Shown: piece after piece, positions 1 to 13,800 of the stretch
How positions within the stretch are numbered: the stretch's first letter is position 1
Layout: every line of letters begins with the position of its first letter
Assembly (NCBI RefSeq): GCF_000004195.4
Contig: NC_030677.2
Coordinates: 199,208,743-199,272,742 of the forward strand
Length of the DNA stretch: 64,000 nt
Reading direction: 5' to 3'
DNA from: Xenopus tropicalis
Taxonomy: Eukaryota; Chordata; Amphibia; Anura; Pipidae
Position numbers and translations under genes: made by a program
Notes under the pieces: generated by a model
Told to the model about the DNA's origin: nothing
Databases searched by the model: none
The model's input: only the letters and a program-made list of their open reading frames with translations

Positions 1-395
1 GTATAGATAGGTCAGTATGGGTCTGTATGTGAGTGGATAGATAGGTCAGTGTGGGTCTGTATGTGAGTGGATAGATAGGTCAGTGTGGGTCTGTATGTGA
101 GTGGATAGATAGGTCAGTGTGGGTCTGTATGTGAGTGTATAGATAGGTCAGTATGGGTCTGTATGTGAGTGGATAGATAGGTCAGTGTGGGTCTGTATGT
201 GAGTGGATAGATAGGTCAGTATGGGTCTGTATGTGAGTGGATAGGTCAGTGTGGGTCTGTATGTGAGTGTATAGATAGGTCAGTATGGGTCTGTATGTGA
301 GTGGATAGATAGGCCAGTATGGGTCTGTATGTGAGTGTATAGATAGGTCAGTATGGGTCTGTATGTGAGTGGATAGATAGGTAAGTATAGGTTTG
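1..395 (+). repeat. 34-bp minisatellite, about 11 units
   Basis: The unit is about 34 bp (GGTCAGTATGGGTCTGTATG then TGAGTGGATAGATA), with GTCAG recurring at 11, 45 and onward. Units alternate between CAGTATGGG/CAGTGTGGG and GTGGATA/GTGTATA variants. The array is cut by the window start. The reverse complement of the same unit forms the array at 43190-44092. ORFs across it are repeat artefacts. Confidence 0.95.
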
Positions 396-475
396 TGGGT
401 GCTGGGTTTAATTGGAAGGGTTGAACTTGATGGTCATTTTTGAACCCTACGTAACTATAGTAGGCCCTTGGGCAT
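396..475 (-). repeat. Interspersed repeat flank next to the 34-bp array
   Basis: GGGTGCTGGGTTTAATTGGA followed by AGGGTTGAACTTGATGG and TGAACCCTACGTAACTATA is the reverse complement of 43117-43185 with changes. The array therefore sits at the same place in both copies of one interspersed element. Confidence 0.75.
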
Positions 476-2744
476 ATATCTGTCTGAGAGAGAGAGATAG
501 CCAATTGAATGCGGGTGTTGTCCTTATTGAAGGCTCCTGTTGTCCTAAGCTTATCATGCTGCAAGTTAGTGAGACGCACAAAGTTGTCCCCATCTGATGG
601 GTTTATTAAGGGCGCCCAAAGGATTTCCATACTCAGGGTGGACTCACAGGACCATCAACTTCTGATTCAGGCACAAATCATGAGATGCCTCTAACCATTA
701 CTTTCTGGCCATAAGGGCTTCACCGCCATCAGTACAAGGGGGAACAAGTAGTACTCAGAACTGCATTGGCCTACAGTTCTGGTGAATGGCTGCTTTGCAC
801 CGTTATCATTACAATCCAATTAAAGGAGAACTAAACCCTTAAAACAAATATGGCTAGAAATGCCATATTTCATATACAGAACTTACTGCAGCAGCCTAAA
901 GTTTCAGAATATCTACAGCATATAAGCCAAACCTTTAGATTTGTCCCCAGGTCAGGGACTCTGCACATGCTCAGTTTGGTCAACCTACCCTTGTATTGTG
1001 ACATTTATCACAAGGGCTGCCTTGCCCATGTGTTACACTACATTATATCTCAATTATCGTTGTCATTATAGTGATTTTGATGTGATGTCATGTTTAGTGA
1101 TGTCACTTGTGTCATGTCTTATTGAGACTTGTTTATTACGAAATAATGGAACCCTTACTTTAAAACATGCCCAGCTGATAATATCCTTATATGTTACCAC
1201 CGGGGGTACATATTTTTCTCCCTATACAGAAGCAACTTAATATTTGTTTTGCTTTAACATCATCTCATCATCATCAACATCATCATCCCACTGGCACACA
1301 GTAACGCCGCCATTTAATGAATGGTGTTCTTCCCGGAAGTGTGTGTTTCTATACAGAACTGTTGCTTTACATAAAGCTGTCACACAGGCGATTTAAAAAT
1401 CTTACATTGGCAATTTATTGAAACATTTTTTTTTTTAAAAAAAAGAGCAGGTATATGTGAAACATATTCCATTTTTGGGGGGGTTTACAAAAGATACAAA
1501 ATGATAAATTTAAGCAAAATAATTCAGACCCTCGGTTTTTGGTTAATTTGGTGAATTGTAGAGAGAGAGAGAGTAGAGCGGCTATCTGTGGGAGTGGAAG
1601 GATACAAGAGGTGACTGGAAGAGACACTGCTGGTGTTAATGTGAGGGTCAGCTTCCCCTTTGCTCAGTTACAGTACAGTCCGGGAGCCTTCAGGAAATGT
1701 TGGAACAGACACTGCTGCCTGCAACAGGCTGCCTTACATCCGACAGAGGGAAACAGACTGTGACAGCAGATAAGAGGGATCTATTTTTGCCTGGGCTCCG
1801 GGATACGAGATGACCAGCGGCTCCTTGGAGTGTAGATGATAAGAACTATTTAATAACTCAGTGCAAGGACTCACAGCAGATGGCACAGCTGGCACATACC
1901 CAGGCTCACACCCATTCCTACAGTTCACTCAGGGTCTTTGCTTATCTGTTTGTACTTTCACTCTCCCTTTTATATCTTTATATTTGGCAGAACTGATATA
2001 TGGTACAGTGGTAGGTCCTGACCAATAGGATATACTCTCAGTCTGAGGCACCAGGGATCCCACAACAGACAACACACCCCTTACCCTAATCCATGTCGCT
2101 CTCCCATACTCTTCCCTTTCCTTAGCCAAGTGGTGCCAAGTGGCAGAAGGCTTGAGGAGGCTTTTGTTCCCCTTTGCAGGCAGGCATCTTTCATTGGCCC
2201 AGGCCGATGCAGCACTCCTAGCATAATATTTATATGAGGTTTCTTCTTTGTGTTGTTTTATGTGGCCTTTAACAGAGCCAACTACAGTAATAACAGCAGT
2301 GAGGTGTATTCACTTTTCTTTTGCTGTTTCCCAAATCTATTTTCCTATCCATTACCTTTCTTTATATTCCACTACTTTCATTTCTCCTTTCTTTCCTCAG
2401 TCTCAGTTTCCTCACCTATATTCCTCAAATTCTTTCTGTGCTCCCCTCTTGGCTTGCCCTTATTTTATTCCACTACCTAATATCACTCTCCATGGATCAT
2501 CTAGTTCTACTTTTCCTTAGTTATTTTCCTTTGTGCCTTATACTTCAAATGTTTCTCTTCCACCCCCCTCCTTGGATTTCCCTTTTCCTTCCACTTTTTG
2601 ATCCTCACTTCCTTAAGCTTTCTATGTACTTTCCTCTATCCCTCTTCTTTTCTCTTCTATCTGCCCCCACTGCTTATGTCTCCGTAGCCAGCCACCGACT
2701 CTGACTTTATACCCACCTCCATTCACCCCTCTTTCCCATCTATT
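476..2744. other. 3' flank, no gene seen
   Basis: No conserved coding segment was recognised. It includes a short GA run (1561-1574), an ATC-rich simple tract (1258-1288) and a C/T-rich stretch (2310-2690) that opens long spurious frames. A T2-like MITE end begins near 820. Confidence 0.5.
820..1010 (+). repeat. T2-like MITE fragment
   Basis: It starts TTAAAGGAGAACTAAACCC, the TTAAAGG-type terminus of Xenopus T2 MITEs as remembered. The interior (AAATGCCATATTTCATATAC ... GCACATGCTCAGT) recurs in diverged form at about 12680-12850. The right end is unclear. Confidence 0.6.
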
Positions 2745-3743
2745 ACAGGTATGGGACCTGTTATCCAGAATGCTCCAGAACTGGTGTTTCTGGATAAGGG
2801 ATCTTTCCGTAATCTGCATCACCTTACTTATAGCCTACTCAAAAATCATTGAAACATGAAACAAAACCAACAGGATTGTTCTGCCCCCAATAAGGGGTAA
2901 TTATATCTTAGTTGGGATCAAGTACAGGTACTGTTTTATTATTACAGAGAAAAGGGAATCATTTAACCATTAAATAAACCCAATAGGGCTGTTCTGCCCC
3001 CAATAAGGGGTAATTATATCTTAGTTGGGATCAAGTACAGGTACTGTTTTATTATTACAGAGAAAAGGGAATCATTTAACCATTAAATAAACCCAATAGG
3101 GCTGTTCTGCCCCAATAAGGGGTAATTATATATTAGTTGGGATCAAGTACAGGTACTGTTTTATTATTACAGAGAAAAGGGAATCATTTAACCATGAAAT
3201 AAACCCAATAGGGCTGTTCTGCCCCCAATAAGGGGTAATTATATCTTAGTTGGGATCAAGTACAGGTACTGTTTTATTATTACAGAGAAAAGGGAATCAT
3301 TTAACCATTAAATAAACCCAATAGGGCTGTTCTGCCCCCAATAAGGGGTAATTATATCTTAGTTGGGATCAAGTACAGGTACTGTTTTATTATTACAGAG
3401 AAAAGGGAATCATTTAACCATTAAATAAACCCAATAGGGCTGTTCTGCCCCCAATAAGGGGTAATTATATCTTAGTTGGGATCAAGTACAGGTACTGTTT
3501 TATTATTACAGAGAAAAGGGAATCATTTAACCATGAAATAAACCCAATAGGGCTGTTCTGCCACAATAAGGGGTAATTATATCTTAGTTGGGATCAAGTA
3601 CAGGTACTGTTTTATTATTGCAGAGAAAAAGGAAATCAATTTAAAAAAATTGAATTATATGATTAAAATGGAGTCTAAAAAATGGCCTTTCTGTTCTGAC
3701 TTTTGTGGATAATGGGTTTCCATATAACAGATCCCATACCTGT
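2745..3743. mobile_element. MITE (ACAGGTATGGGAC ends) with 113-bp array
   Basis: Terminal inverted repeats: ACAGGTATGGGACCTGTTAT on the left and CAGATCCCATACCTGT on the right, with GGATAAGGGAT/GGATAATGGG motifs inside. The interior is a tandem array from 2872 to about 3640. Units start at 2872, 2985, 3098, 3210, 3323, 3436 and 3549, that is 113 bp with one 112-bp unit. Non-autonomous, with no transposase. Confidence 0.85.
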
Positions 3744-4729
3744 GCTAACATTCTATCACATTAGTCATGCCCTATTCCCTTCATTCCCCTTTCTCTTATT
3801 TCTCCTCATTACTAATGGAAAGGAAGGTAGAGTAAGAGGGTAAAAAACTAACACACATTTGTACACTCTATCTTGGCAGGTCCAATCACATTCTGGGCTG
3901 TGCCACTGCTGGGAGGGAACTTAATGTAGGCACATGGCAACAAATTGGGTGCAAGGACCAACCCTTTCCACTAAATATGTAACTCCGCACAGAGGGTATT
4001 TCAGCCAACGGCATCTCAGCTAGCAGCAACGGCCTGCCCAGACAGCCCCCATAACAGAGCCACCAAGAACCAACTCATATTCCATAAATAATTGTATTGG
4101 GCTCTTTGATTTGCTCTGAAGTCCAATGAAATGTTTGCATCATCCCGCAACCAGCAAAAATGGAATGTATCATCATGGGAAATATGGAGGATTTTCAGAA
4201 TAATCATGGAATATATTAAGGCAATAGTATACTTAGAGATGTGTAAATATGACAAAAAAATGTTTTTTACCCAAAACAGTTGACAAATTTGCTAACAATA
4301 CGCAATTTTTGAAAAATAAAATTAAAAAAAGCTAAAATCTTCTATTAATTGCAGTTCCAGGTACTAACGAGCTACTCCATGACTAGCATTGCTTCAGAAC
4401 TCTCCTGAATACAGGCTACATAAGGCATTACTAGTATTCATATGGCGCTAACTAACAGTAGGGTTAAAGCAGCGACTCGCCATGTTACTAAGCGAAGACA
4501 TTGCTGTTGAGTCAGCATTAGGAACCATATTATATGGGCTCCCAGCTACAACGCTCAGTGGAAACTAGGGTTTCTTATTAAAAAAAAATATAAAAATACA
4601 CAATTTTCTGATACAGAAGAACTCAAAAGTTTTGATATCCAGCATAATGTGACGTTTCCTGGAAGGACAATCAGGTATAATACTAAGAGGCAGTGCTGAA
4701 GTAGGGGCTCCGTCCCAGTGAGGCACCAA
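3611..4729 (-). other. Probable RAI14 3' UTR; end not defined
   Basis: This is sequence downstream of the stop codon. On the minus strand I see no AATAAA or ATTAAA between the stop and the MITE array. The first AATAAA is at 3616-3611, inside the last 113-bp unit. Variant hexamers (AATATA near 4210) also occur, so the real cleavage site is open. There is otherwise no coding signal. Confidence 0.45.
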
Positions 4730-4807
4730 TCACATTTTTTGCGGCTGACTTTTGCACATCATCAGTATCTGCTTCAGTACTTTCTGCACGTCTTCATCCA
4801 TCTGCCC
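4730..4807 (-). CDS. RAI14: RAI14 last coding exon with stop
   Basis: 78 nt including TGA, encoding [20 protein letters not shown] and QPQKM. Mammals end KQILTMCKNQSQKK, so the C-terminus is conserved in place and length. The acceptor is CCTGCTCAG. The 3' UTR continues to lower coordinates in the same exon. Confidence 0.96.
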   Translation of the reverse strand, partial: GQMDEDVQKVLKQILMMCKSQPQKM

Positions 4808-7800
4808 CTGAGCAGGAGAAATACAGGAAAAACATATATAGAGTGAATCACAAAGCTGAATCGCTTGTACAAAATAAAAAACCCAGTGATAAAAAGGCTA
4901 CACTTGTGCAAAAATGGGCAACTGAACCCATGACAGTAGGTGCCTTCTGCCCAGAGAAATGCACCTAAAGGGGAAGTTAAGTTACTCTATATCAGTGATC
5001 CCCAACCAGTGGCTCGGGGGCAGCATGCTGCTCACCAACCCCTTTGATGTTACACCCAGTGGCCTCAAAGCAGGTGATGATTTTTGAATTTCTGCTTTGG
5101 AGGCACATGCGGTGTATTTATTAAAATTGGAGACAAACATCACCAATGTAGTTGCCCATAGCAACCAATCCGATCTTTGCGGTAGTCTTCTAACTGGCCA
5201 TTCAAATTGAATCATCAGTGATGTTCCACTTATAACCTGGCAGTCTACATGGGGCTACCAAAAACCAATGAAAGCCCTTATTAGGCACTCCCTAGAAATG
5301 TTTTTTTTATGCTTGAGTTGCTCTCTACCTTTATTTATATATAAATGTGGCTCACAGGTAAAACAAAGGTTGGGGTCTCTGCTTTATACATTCAAATTAA
5401 AGACCAGCTCAAACATGTGCTCATGTTTACCAACAGGGCTGAGCATTCTGCATGAAATAACAGACATATTTACCAGCATTGTATATTATTAATATAAATC
5501 TTACCTGTACGGCATAAAGTAGATGCATTCTGTAAACTGATACAATCTCCTGATGCTGTTTCTTGGTCTCCTGTGGGGATATAACACAAGGTCAGCTCAA
5601 CAGACCTATATTTAGCATTTTCCTCCCATATTTAATAAAAGACACTAAGTTTAGACAGGCAGTAACGCATAGTAACCAATAATATGTTTGCTTTTAAACA
5701 AGTGACCAGTAAATGCCGCCTGCTGATTGGTTGCTATGGGTTACTGCTCCTGGGCCAGCTCAGTGCCTATTATAACATAACCCCATGTTTTGCAGTGGCC
5801 ATACCATTCCCAAGATTCAAGAACTTAATTGGGTTCTGTAATATCTAAGGAAAATTGCTGGCCTGCTTCTGCCCTGGCTATGAGAACATCCTTGCAGTAC
5901 TACAAGAATATGTTGTTGAAGACAGGTTTCCAGCCTAAAGGCCATGGCCCCTCCTACCTATTTTTCAGTACATGGCAGTACCAGCGCTGTTTAGCCTGAA
6001 AATGCTCTTCTTTGTGCTTCCCACTAATAAAATCATATACTATGGATGAAGAATCTCCACCTCCTGAAAGAATAAAGCTGGCCATACACGCTCCGATAAT
6101 ATCGTTCAAAACCTCATTTCGTACGTTATTTGGTGCGTGCATGGTGGCTCGACAAGGCGACCGATATCAAAAAAGGCTGTGGATATCGGTCGACTGGTCG
6201 ATCAGGTGGGTTAAAAGATTATGATCGGGCGCCATTGAAGGCACCCAAGCAAAATCTACTTTCAGGGCTGAATCTGCAGGAGGTAGAATTTCTATTCTTT
6301 CTACCTCCATATTTGACGGTTCAGCACTGAACGTGGAGGGTGGGAACGATCTTTCGGCCATCTTAAGGAGTAAGTAAGCTGAAAGTAGGCAATTACTGCA
6401 TATTCTCTTATTACTAGGGTATCTGATAAATACTCTTAAGCTGGCCACGCACGTGGTGATTTTGGTCACACAAAAGATCATTCCAACCCTCCACTGACAT
6501 TCAGGGCTGAATCATTAGATATGGAGGTAGAAACAATAGGATTTCTACCTCCTTCTGCCGATTCAGCACTGAAGGCAGATTTTGCTCGACCGATATCCCC
6601 AGCCTCCTGTGATATCAGTCGCCTCGCCGAGTTGCCATACACGCACCGAATATCGAGGTTTCATACAATATTATCGGTGCGTGTATGGCCGGCTTTAGGT
6701 TCAAGCTCTTATTTTCTTACATGTAACAGCGGTATACTTACTATGAGCTGACTCTGCAACTGTTTGACTTGTTGCTGCAGGGCTTCCAGTTGCTGGCTTT
6801 GTCTCTTGGGTGTGCTCGTCGACAAGGACAGTTGCGAGAGGCTGTTCAAGGCTTCCTTCAGTTTGCTCACTTCCTTGGAAAGCTCAATTATCTGAAATAA
6901 ATGCTCCATTTTGTTAATGAATTCAGAAATGTTGGTTTTAAATGTTGTGCCTGCAGTGGTAAAAATAGATTTCTTTCTTCTGTTAATTTCAATTAGATAT
7001 CCCACAGAAAGGGTTGTTTCCTGTAGAATTTCAAGGTTAATCATTAGGGTGAAGACACACGGAGCTACTAGTAGCAGCTACTTGTCACAGCTACAGAAAT
7101 AGACAATGCTGATCATTTACTGATAATTGTCTCTATGTCTGTTTTACTAGAGGCAATTCTCAGTATTGTCTATGGCAGGGTATTTTCTGGGGTTTAGTAG
7201 CAGTGACAAGTAGCTGCTACTAAGTAGCTCCATGTGTCTTAACCCTTAAGGTTGTCAAGGTGTGTTATAGGCAGACTTAAGGTGGACATACACAGGCCAA
7301 TAAAAACTGCTGACAGTGAAAGTCAACACCTTATTGACCTGTGTTTGGGGCTCTCAGACATGGGCAGATGTCAATCAGACAGGTTTTGTACCAAAAGCCG
7401 CTCATTTGTGCACTAACAGGCCTGGTAATACACAGTGATTTTGGTCACAGAAGGAAGCAGAATGGTGTTTTTCATAGAATAGATACAGTGGTGGAGAAGA
7501 CTCCTTGGCTAAAATCCTTAAGTGCCTTTCGTTTAATGTACCTACCTTTTTGTCTTTGTCTTCTTCTATCTTAGAAGTATTTTCAGAGAATCTCTTCAAC
7601 TCCATCAAATCTTCCTGGGCTTTATCATACTTAAGGCGGTAATCATTAATTTCAAGTTCCCTGGCACTCAGCTGCGACACAATCAGATCTTTCTCTCCGT
7701 TGACCCGCGTGACTTCCTGTTTCAGTTGTGCGCTCTCATTAGACAGCTTTTCCTTCTCATTTAGCAAGTTTCTTATTTCAGAAGACAGTGTGCTAATTTC

Positions 7801-10800
7801 CTCCTCCAGAGATGCCTGCAGTTCTTCAAATACTTTCCTCGTGACCATTGTCTCTTGGACTACAGTCTTCTCATGCAGCACCTCTTCCTCTAAAGCCCTA
7901 AGCTTAGATTCTTGGCTGGAAAGGCACGTTCTCAACTCGTTTCTTTCAGCTTCTAGACTGCAGATGGTGTCTCTCAAAGCTGCAATGACTTGCATGTAGT
8001 CAGCAACTTCCGGTGAATTTGTCTTTTCTTCCTGTAATTGTTGCTTGAGATCACAGGCTTCTTGCAGTGCTTTTGCGTGTTGGGAAGCCATACTGGCCAA
8101 ATCGTTTTCTACTTGCTGTTTGCCATCTATAACCTCTTGTAGAAGTTTCACATGCTCCTCTCTCAGAATGAAGTCGCAAGAGACTTCCTTTGCATCCTCT
8201 CTTGCTTTTCCAAGTTCAGCTAGGGCTTCACTGTAAGCCAAAGACAATTCGCTCACTTGCTTATTCAGTTCCTCTATTGTTTTAATCATGGCTTCCTTGT
8301 CCTCTCTGTCCTTATCTGACGATACCATCTCCATTCGACTTTCTAGTTCTTTCTGAAGTTTCTTCATACCTTCCATCTCCTCTTCATATGTATCTTTTAG
8401 TTGGGTTTTCTCTTGGTTGATCTGTTCTATAAGGAAGATGTAAGCTTTTTCCACCTCCCCAAATTTCTCCAGTGTCACCATATTGGCCATGGTGGCTGTC
8501 ATTATATCAACTTGATGCTGTAATTCCTTCATCTCGTTGTCTTTTCTATCACTTTCCGATAGAATATTTTTGTAGTTTCTTCTTAATGTCTCCAACTCTT
8601 CAAGCATCAACAGTGTTTCTTGATGTGACTCTTCCGACGTGCCTTTATGCTCTTCCTCTTCAACATGTGACATTCGTTGCAAACTTGCCTTCTGGTTTTT
8701 ATCCTGTCTCTCATCTTCTGCTCCATAAGGACCATCCTCTACGGACTCCACATTAACGGACTGCTGAGGCCTGGAAGATATAGACTGAATCTGACTTTTT
8801 AAGTTTTCCCTTTCCGCCTCAGACTCATTTAACTTAAGTTGCATGTCGTCGATGATTTTCTCAAGCTGTCTTAGTTTGTGTTCACTGATGGAGGCTTCAG
8901 GCTGGGATTCGAAAGAAATATCTGTGTTCTCGGAACTAATCGTGAACGATGTTGATTCTTGAGTGCTTATGGCGGATAGGTTTAAATCAGTCTGTGTAGA
9001 ATGGAATGAATCACAGCTAATGTCCGTTACAGCTTCATTGTTCATCTTTGCCTGTGGAAGAACAAACTTGATTTAGATAATTCATTATATGGCAGTAGTT
9101 ACATTTTCACAGAACATAAGATAATATGCAATAGCATTCGTTCATTAATATTCTCTTCTTCCACATATTCTTTTAGCTTTAATTATCGCATTTATAAGAC
9201 AGCGCTAGCCCCCCAGACAAGGCTATAAGCCCCCTAAAAATGGCAGGATGATAACTTGGGAACCTCAGTCATCTGTAATATGCTTGTACAATTCATACAG
9301 TACTATTACATCCATCAGCTCACATGTTGCTGAGGCCAAAGCTAGAGATATAAGATCTAGCAGAGGGGGTGCTGTTGTATCTATTATGTTAGTCAGAACA
9401 ATCGGCCTGTGACAATGAAGGCACTAATCATGTTAGTTTATGCATATTCTTCCAATTCTAAAAGTTAGACTGCTTTTTCAATAGATCACCAAAAGGGCAG
9501 AACATTGGCTGGTTTGGCTACCCAAGTGGAAGGCAAGAATGGTAGATCCAAACATTTGGTTTTTGGGCAAACAAAAATTAGATTGGCCTATGGGTTGGTC
9601 GGCTGGATTGTGATTTAGTAATGTGTGTATGTGGCATATACCCAGATGGGCTAAGTGTCCTAATCTCACTGGACGGGCCAGACTGCTGTGTGGGTCAGTT
9701 AAAGCGGTGATTCACCTTTAAGTTAACTTTTATTATGTTATAGAATGGCCAATTACTATTATTTATAGCTTCTTTTCATTATTAGCCTTCCTCTTCTAAC
9801 TCTTTCCAATTTTAAAATGGGGGTAACCCCAACAACCAAAAAACTATTGCTCCGTGAAGCTACAATTTTATTGTTGTTGTTACTTTATTATTACTTATTT
9901 TTCTCTTTCAAACCACTCCTTGGTTGCTCAGGTCATTTGAACCCTACCAACAAGATAATGGCCAAAATTCAAGTGGAGAGCTGAACAAAAAGTGAAAAAA
10001 AAAATTCACAAATAATAACAAATGAAGACCAACTGCAAACTGTCTAAGAATACTACTCTCCACACCAGGGATCCTTAACCTTATTTACTTCTTTACACAC
10101 ACACAGATGTATAAAGTGTTGGGGAGCCACACAAGCATGAAAAAAGTTCTTTGGGGGTGGCAAATAAGGGCTGTGATTGGCTATTTGGTAGCCCCATGCT
10201 GGCCTGCAGGAGCCTCTGCTTGGAGTAAAACTGTGTCTCTGTGCTTCGAAAATTTGTCTTCAAGCTGGAAATGTAAAAATTGGCACCTATTTGAGGCCAC
10301 TGGGGGCAACACCCAAGGCGTTAGTGAGGAACATGTTGTCCCCGAGCCACTGGTTGGGATCACTGCTCCACACCATACTAAAAGTTATGGTGAACAACCC
10401 CTTTAAGACAGACCACTGGAGTTATTGATTGGCCAGGTCTTTGTACTTTGGCAACACTGGTTCCATCAGTTTAATCATCCAGGTGTTACCATGCATCTAA
10501 GCTTATCTTGTTGCACTATTAAAAAAATCACTAAAATGAAAGCATATTGGGTTACTGGCTATTAAACACATATTCCCACTACAGGTTTTGTATTTTTGGC
10601 TTAGAACGACAAATCTCTTTGCCCCTTGGATATGTCTGCCCCCACCTGTAACTTTTCTTGTAACTCCTTGTTCTGGGAGGTGAGTGACGCAATCTTTGCC
10701 TGTAACAATGCAATGGCTTCTTGGTGTTCCGCTTCCGAGCTTTCATCCAACAGGCTGTCAGCCCCTGATAGGGAATACACAGCAGACAAATACATTCATC

Positions 10801-13800
10801 CTCCAGTTTGCAGGGAAATGGTCATTTTCAAAAAAAGTAGTTTTACGAGTGTAATGGTGTGTATGCGATAAGTAGCGCACATACGTTAATTGGCGCGTTG
10901 CATCAAATACCGCACAAAAATAGTCTTGGCGACTTAAATAACGCAAACAGTATTGCGTCTGAATCGTGCGTTTAGACGCAATAAAATTTTTAACGCATGC
11001 TATAAATAGCGTTCGTTTTATTGCACTTTAGTTAATCAACCCTTGTGTTTTATCCTTTTGTATTGTCAGTTGTGTTGTTTTATGTTCTCTACGATAACCA
11101 ATAAAATACACCTTTCAAAAAAATAAAAACATAGATAAACTGATGGCTATGGGCATAAAAATAACTACATTTTCTCTAGGACTCGCGAACTTGCACAGCC
11201 ATCAACCTCAGTTGAAAGTTAAGAACAACTGCTGAGCTACAGGACAGACAGCCCCAGTACAGACAACTGAAGAAATTCACATTTTCACCTCCATGTTTTT
11301 ACCTTGGTCATAAAGTGTAGTGACAACGTCACTCACCTGACTGAACAGGAATCACACAAAAGGTTTTTGAAACCACAAAAAAAAATCGCAATTTCTCTAA
11401 ATCCAGAAATGCCAAAAAAAATATGAACATAAGTAAATGCCCCCAAGTGTCTTATAAATAGAAAGTGGTACTCTCTCTCTCTCTCTATATACACTTAGAT
11501 GTCTGCGGGCATGTCTAATTATCGCTACTCCATACCTGTGCTGTCACTCAGTCTGTCTCGGTACTCTCGACGGTTAGATGTAATCTCATCCTGAGAACAA
11601 AAAACGAGATAATAAATGAATAACAATGACTAATGAGTTTCTATTGTTTCACTCTCTATGTAGGAAACAACAGCCTGACAGTTCCATTCAATAACAGCAA
11701 GTTTCTTAAGGTGGCCATACACGTGGCGATCCGACGATGTTTCGTACGACCATCGGTCGCACGAAACATCGTAAGATCCGCCACACACCATTCAGGACTG
11801 AATCGGCAGGTAAGGAGGTAGAAACAATAGGATTTCTACCTCCTTCTGCCGATTCAGCTCTGAAGGGAGAATTTTGGTCAGGCGCCTTCTATGGCGCCCG
11901 ATCAAAATTTTCAAACTTGTCCGATCGGCGAGTCGTCCGATATCGGCAGCTTCCTGCGATATCGGTCGACTCGCCGACATGCCATACACGCACCGATTAT
12001 CGTACGAAACGAGGTTTCGTACGATAATATCGGTGCGTGTATGGCCACCTTTAATGTTCTCCATAGAAAACTGCTTTCCTTCCCTGGAAATATTAAGAGG
12101 TGAATATTTTTAAATCCACCCCCCCCCCACCTGCTGCACAGGTTGACGGGATCTAGCAAAACTAAAGGAGGGGTAATGAGTGGTAACACAAGGTTTAAAT
12201 AATAAGATAATGATGATTAGATTATGATTGGCGCTTCTTTAATAACAAACATTTGCCATGGGAGACTTGCCCTGGATTAATAGGGACTGTAGACGTGTAG
12301 CCTTACCTTGGAGCCTTGTTCAGGGAAGAAAACCTGCCCTTTTGCAGACATTGGTGTAGATATTGAAGACCGGGGAGAGGACATATCACTTTGCTTTAAG
12401 GAAAAAAAAAAAGTAACATGATTACATACCTTCACATACATATGCTATAAATGAGATTGTTTCTGATGTGCACCCTAATCTGTTATTGGGTGGTGGGTTG
12501 CAAGTGTGCCAGTCTGAGTGCAGGACTGTGGGTTAATACCATGTCAGTATCCGTAGTGGGGGTCATTGCTGTGCTCTGAATGTCCATGGCAGCTGTTGCT
12601 GTACTGGGACTGGTTATTTAGTGCTTGTGCTGTGCCCAGGGTAGTTATGTTGGGTGTCTGGTTTGGGCAGATGGCTGTACACTAAAAACAAATATGCGTA
12701 GAAATGCCATATTTTATATGGTGAACTTATTGCACCAGCCTAAAGCTTCAGCATCAGTAATGATCCAGGCCTTCACAGTTGTGCACAGGAGCTTGGATTC
12801 TGTTAGGAGTGTCAGTGGCACTGGACATGCTCAGTGGGCTCTGGGCAAGCTACGCTTAGGGGTTGATGCAAATACAGAAAAGGAAGATTGTTTGTCATAG
12901 AAGCTGATGCTACAGGGTTGGTTATTATAGTCTAGTGCGAAACTGCACTGGTTTCTGAGCTGCCATGTAATTACCTATGTATGTATGTATTTATAGAGCA
13001 CCACAATTATATGTAGTGCTTTACAAGGCGAGAACACAAACTGGGGCATAGATATATAAAGTTATACAGTAACAACACATAAATCAATGCTTAAGAGCTT
13101 ATCACTTTCAGTACACACTTGGAATGAGGTCCCTGTCCCAAAGAGCTTACAATCTATATTGTGACTTTTATACATACTGTATATATTATGTGGGTCCCTA
13201 TGCTACTGGGGAATTTTCAGAGGCACAGATCTTCACTGCTAAAGGGTTACGGCCCCCTTGGGCTGGTACACAAAATATAATGGGCAGCATTTCTAGCCTA
13301 CTCCTTTGTCAAGCTTTAGTTCTTCTTTAAGTTACGAAATCTAGACCAGGTATTAGAAAACCTAACCATTGGGGGTCATTTATTAACACTTGGCAAATTT
13401 GCCCATGGGCAGTAACTCATGGCAACCAATCACATTGTTGTATTAATTTTTCTACCTGCAGCTGAAAAATTCCAATCGCTTATTGGTTGTTATGGGTTAC
13501 TGCCTATGGGCAAATTTGCCCAGTGTTTATAAATGAGCCCCAACTGACACATTGCAAGGGTCCGGTCTTAGGGGCAGATTTATCAAAATGAGATTAGAGC
13601 TTAATACATAAAACCCACCCAAATTTTATTCATTCCTATGGCATTTTTAGAAGTGTATTTATCAAATGGTGAACTCTAATTTTTGCCCATTGATAAATAT
13701 GCTTCTAAAAATCCCATAGGAATAAATAGAACTTTGGGTAAGTTTTTATGTGTTAACCTCTAAACTCAAATCTTGATAAATCTGCCCATTAGAGTAAACT

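Noticed and set aside
280..630. 116-codon minus-strand frame over the 34-bp array
   Set aside because: The predicted protein (THIQTHTGLSIHSHTDPY type) is the translation of the minisatellite and has no domain.
2250..2704. Plus-strand frames of 76-127 codons
   Set aside because: A C/T-rich tract encodes Phe/Leu/Ser/Pro in three overlapping frames. No domain or splice context is visible.
7402..7545. C-terminal extension of the large coiled-coil frame ([17 protein letters not shown]...)
   Set aside because: It lies past the GTAGGT donor. Splicing to IIELSKEV at 6891 matches the known protein, so the extension is intron.
10601..10645. Read-through of the exon at 10646 giving [14 protein letters not shown] before a stop
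   Set aside because: DLSF resembles the mammalian ADLSF just downstream. However, ending at KLQ and joining AKMNNE reproduces the mammalian junction and keeps the frame, so the extra codons are intron.
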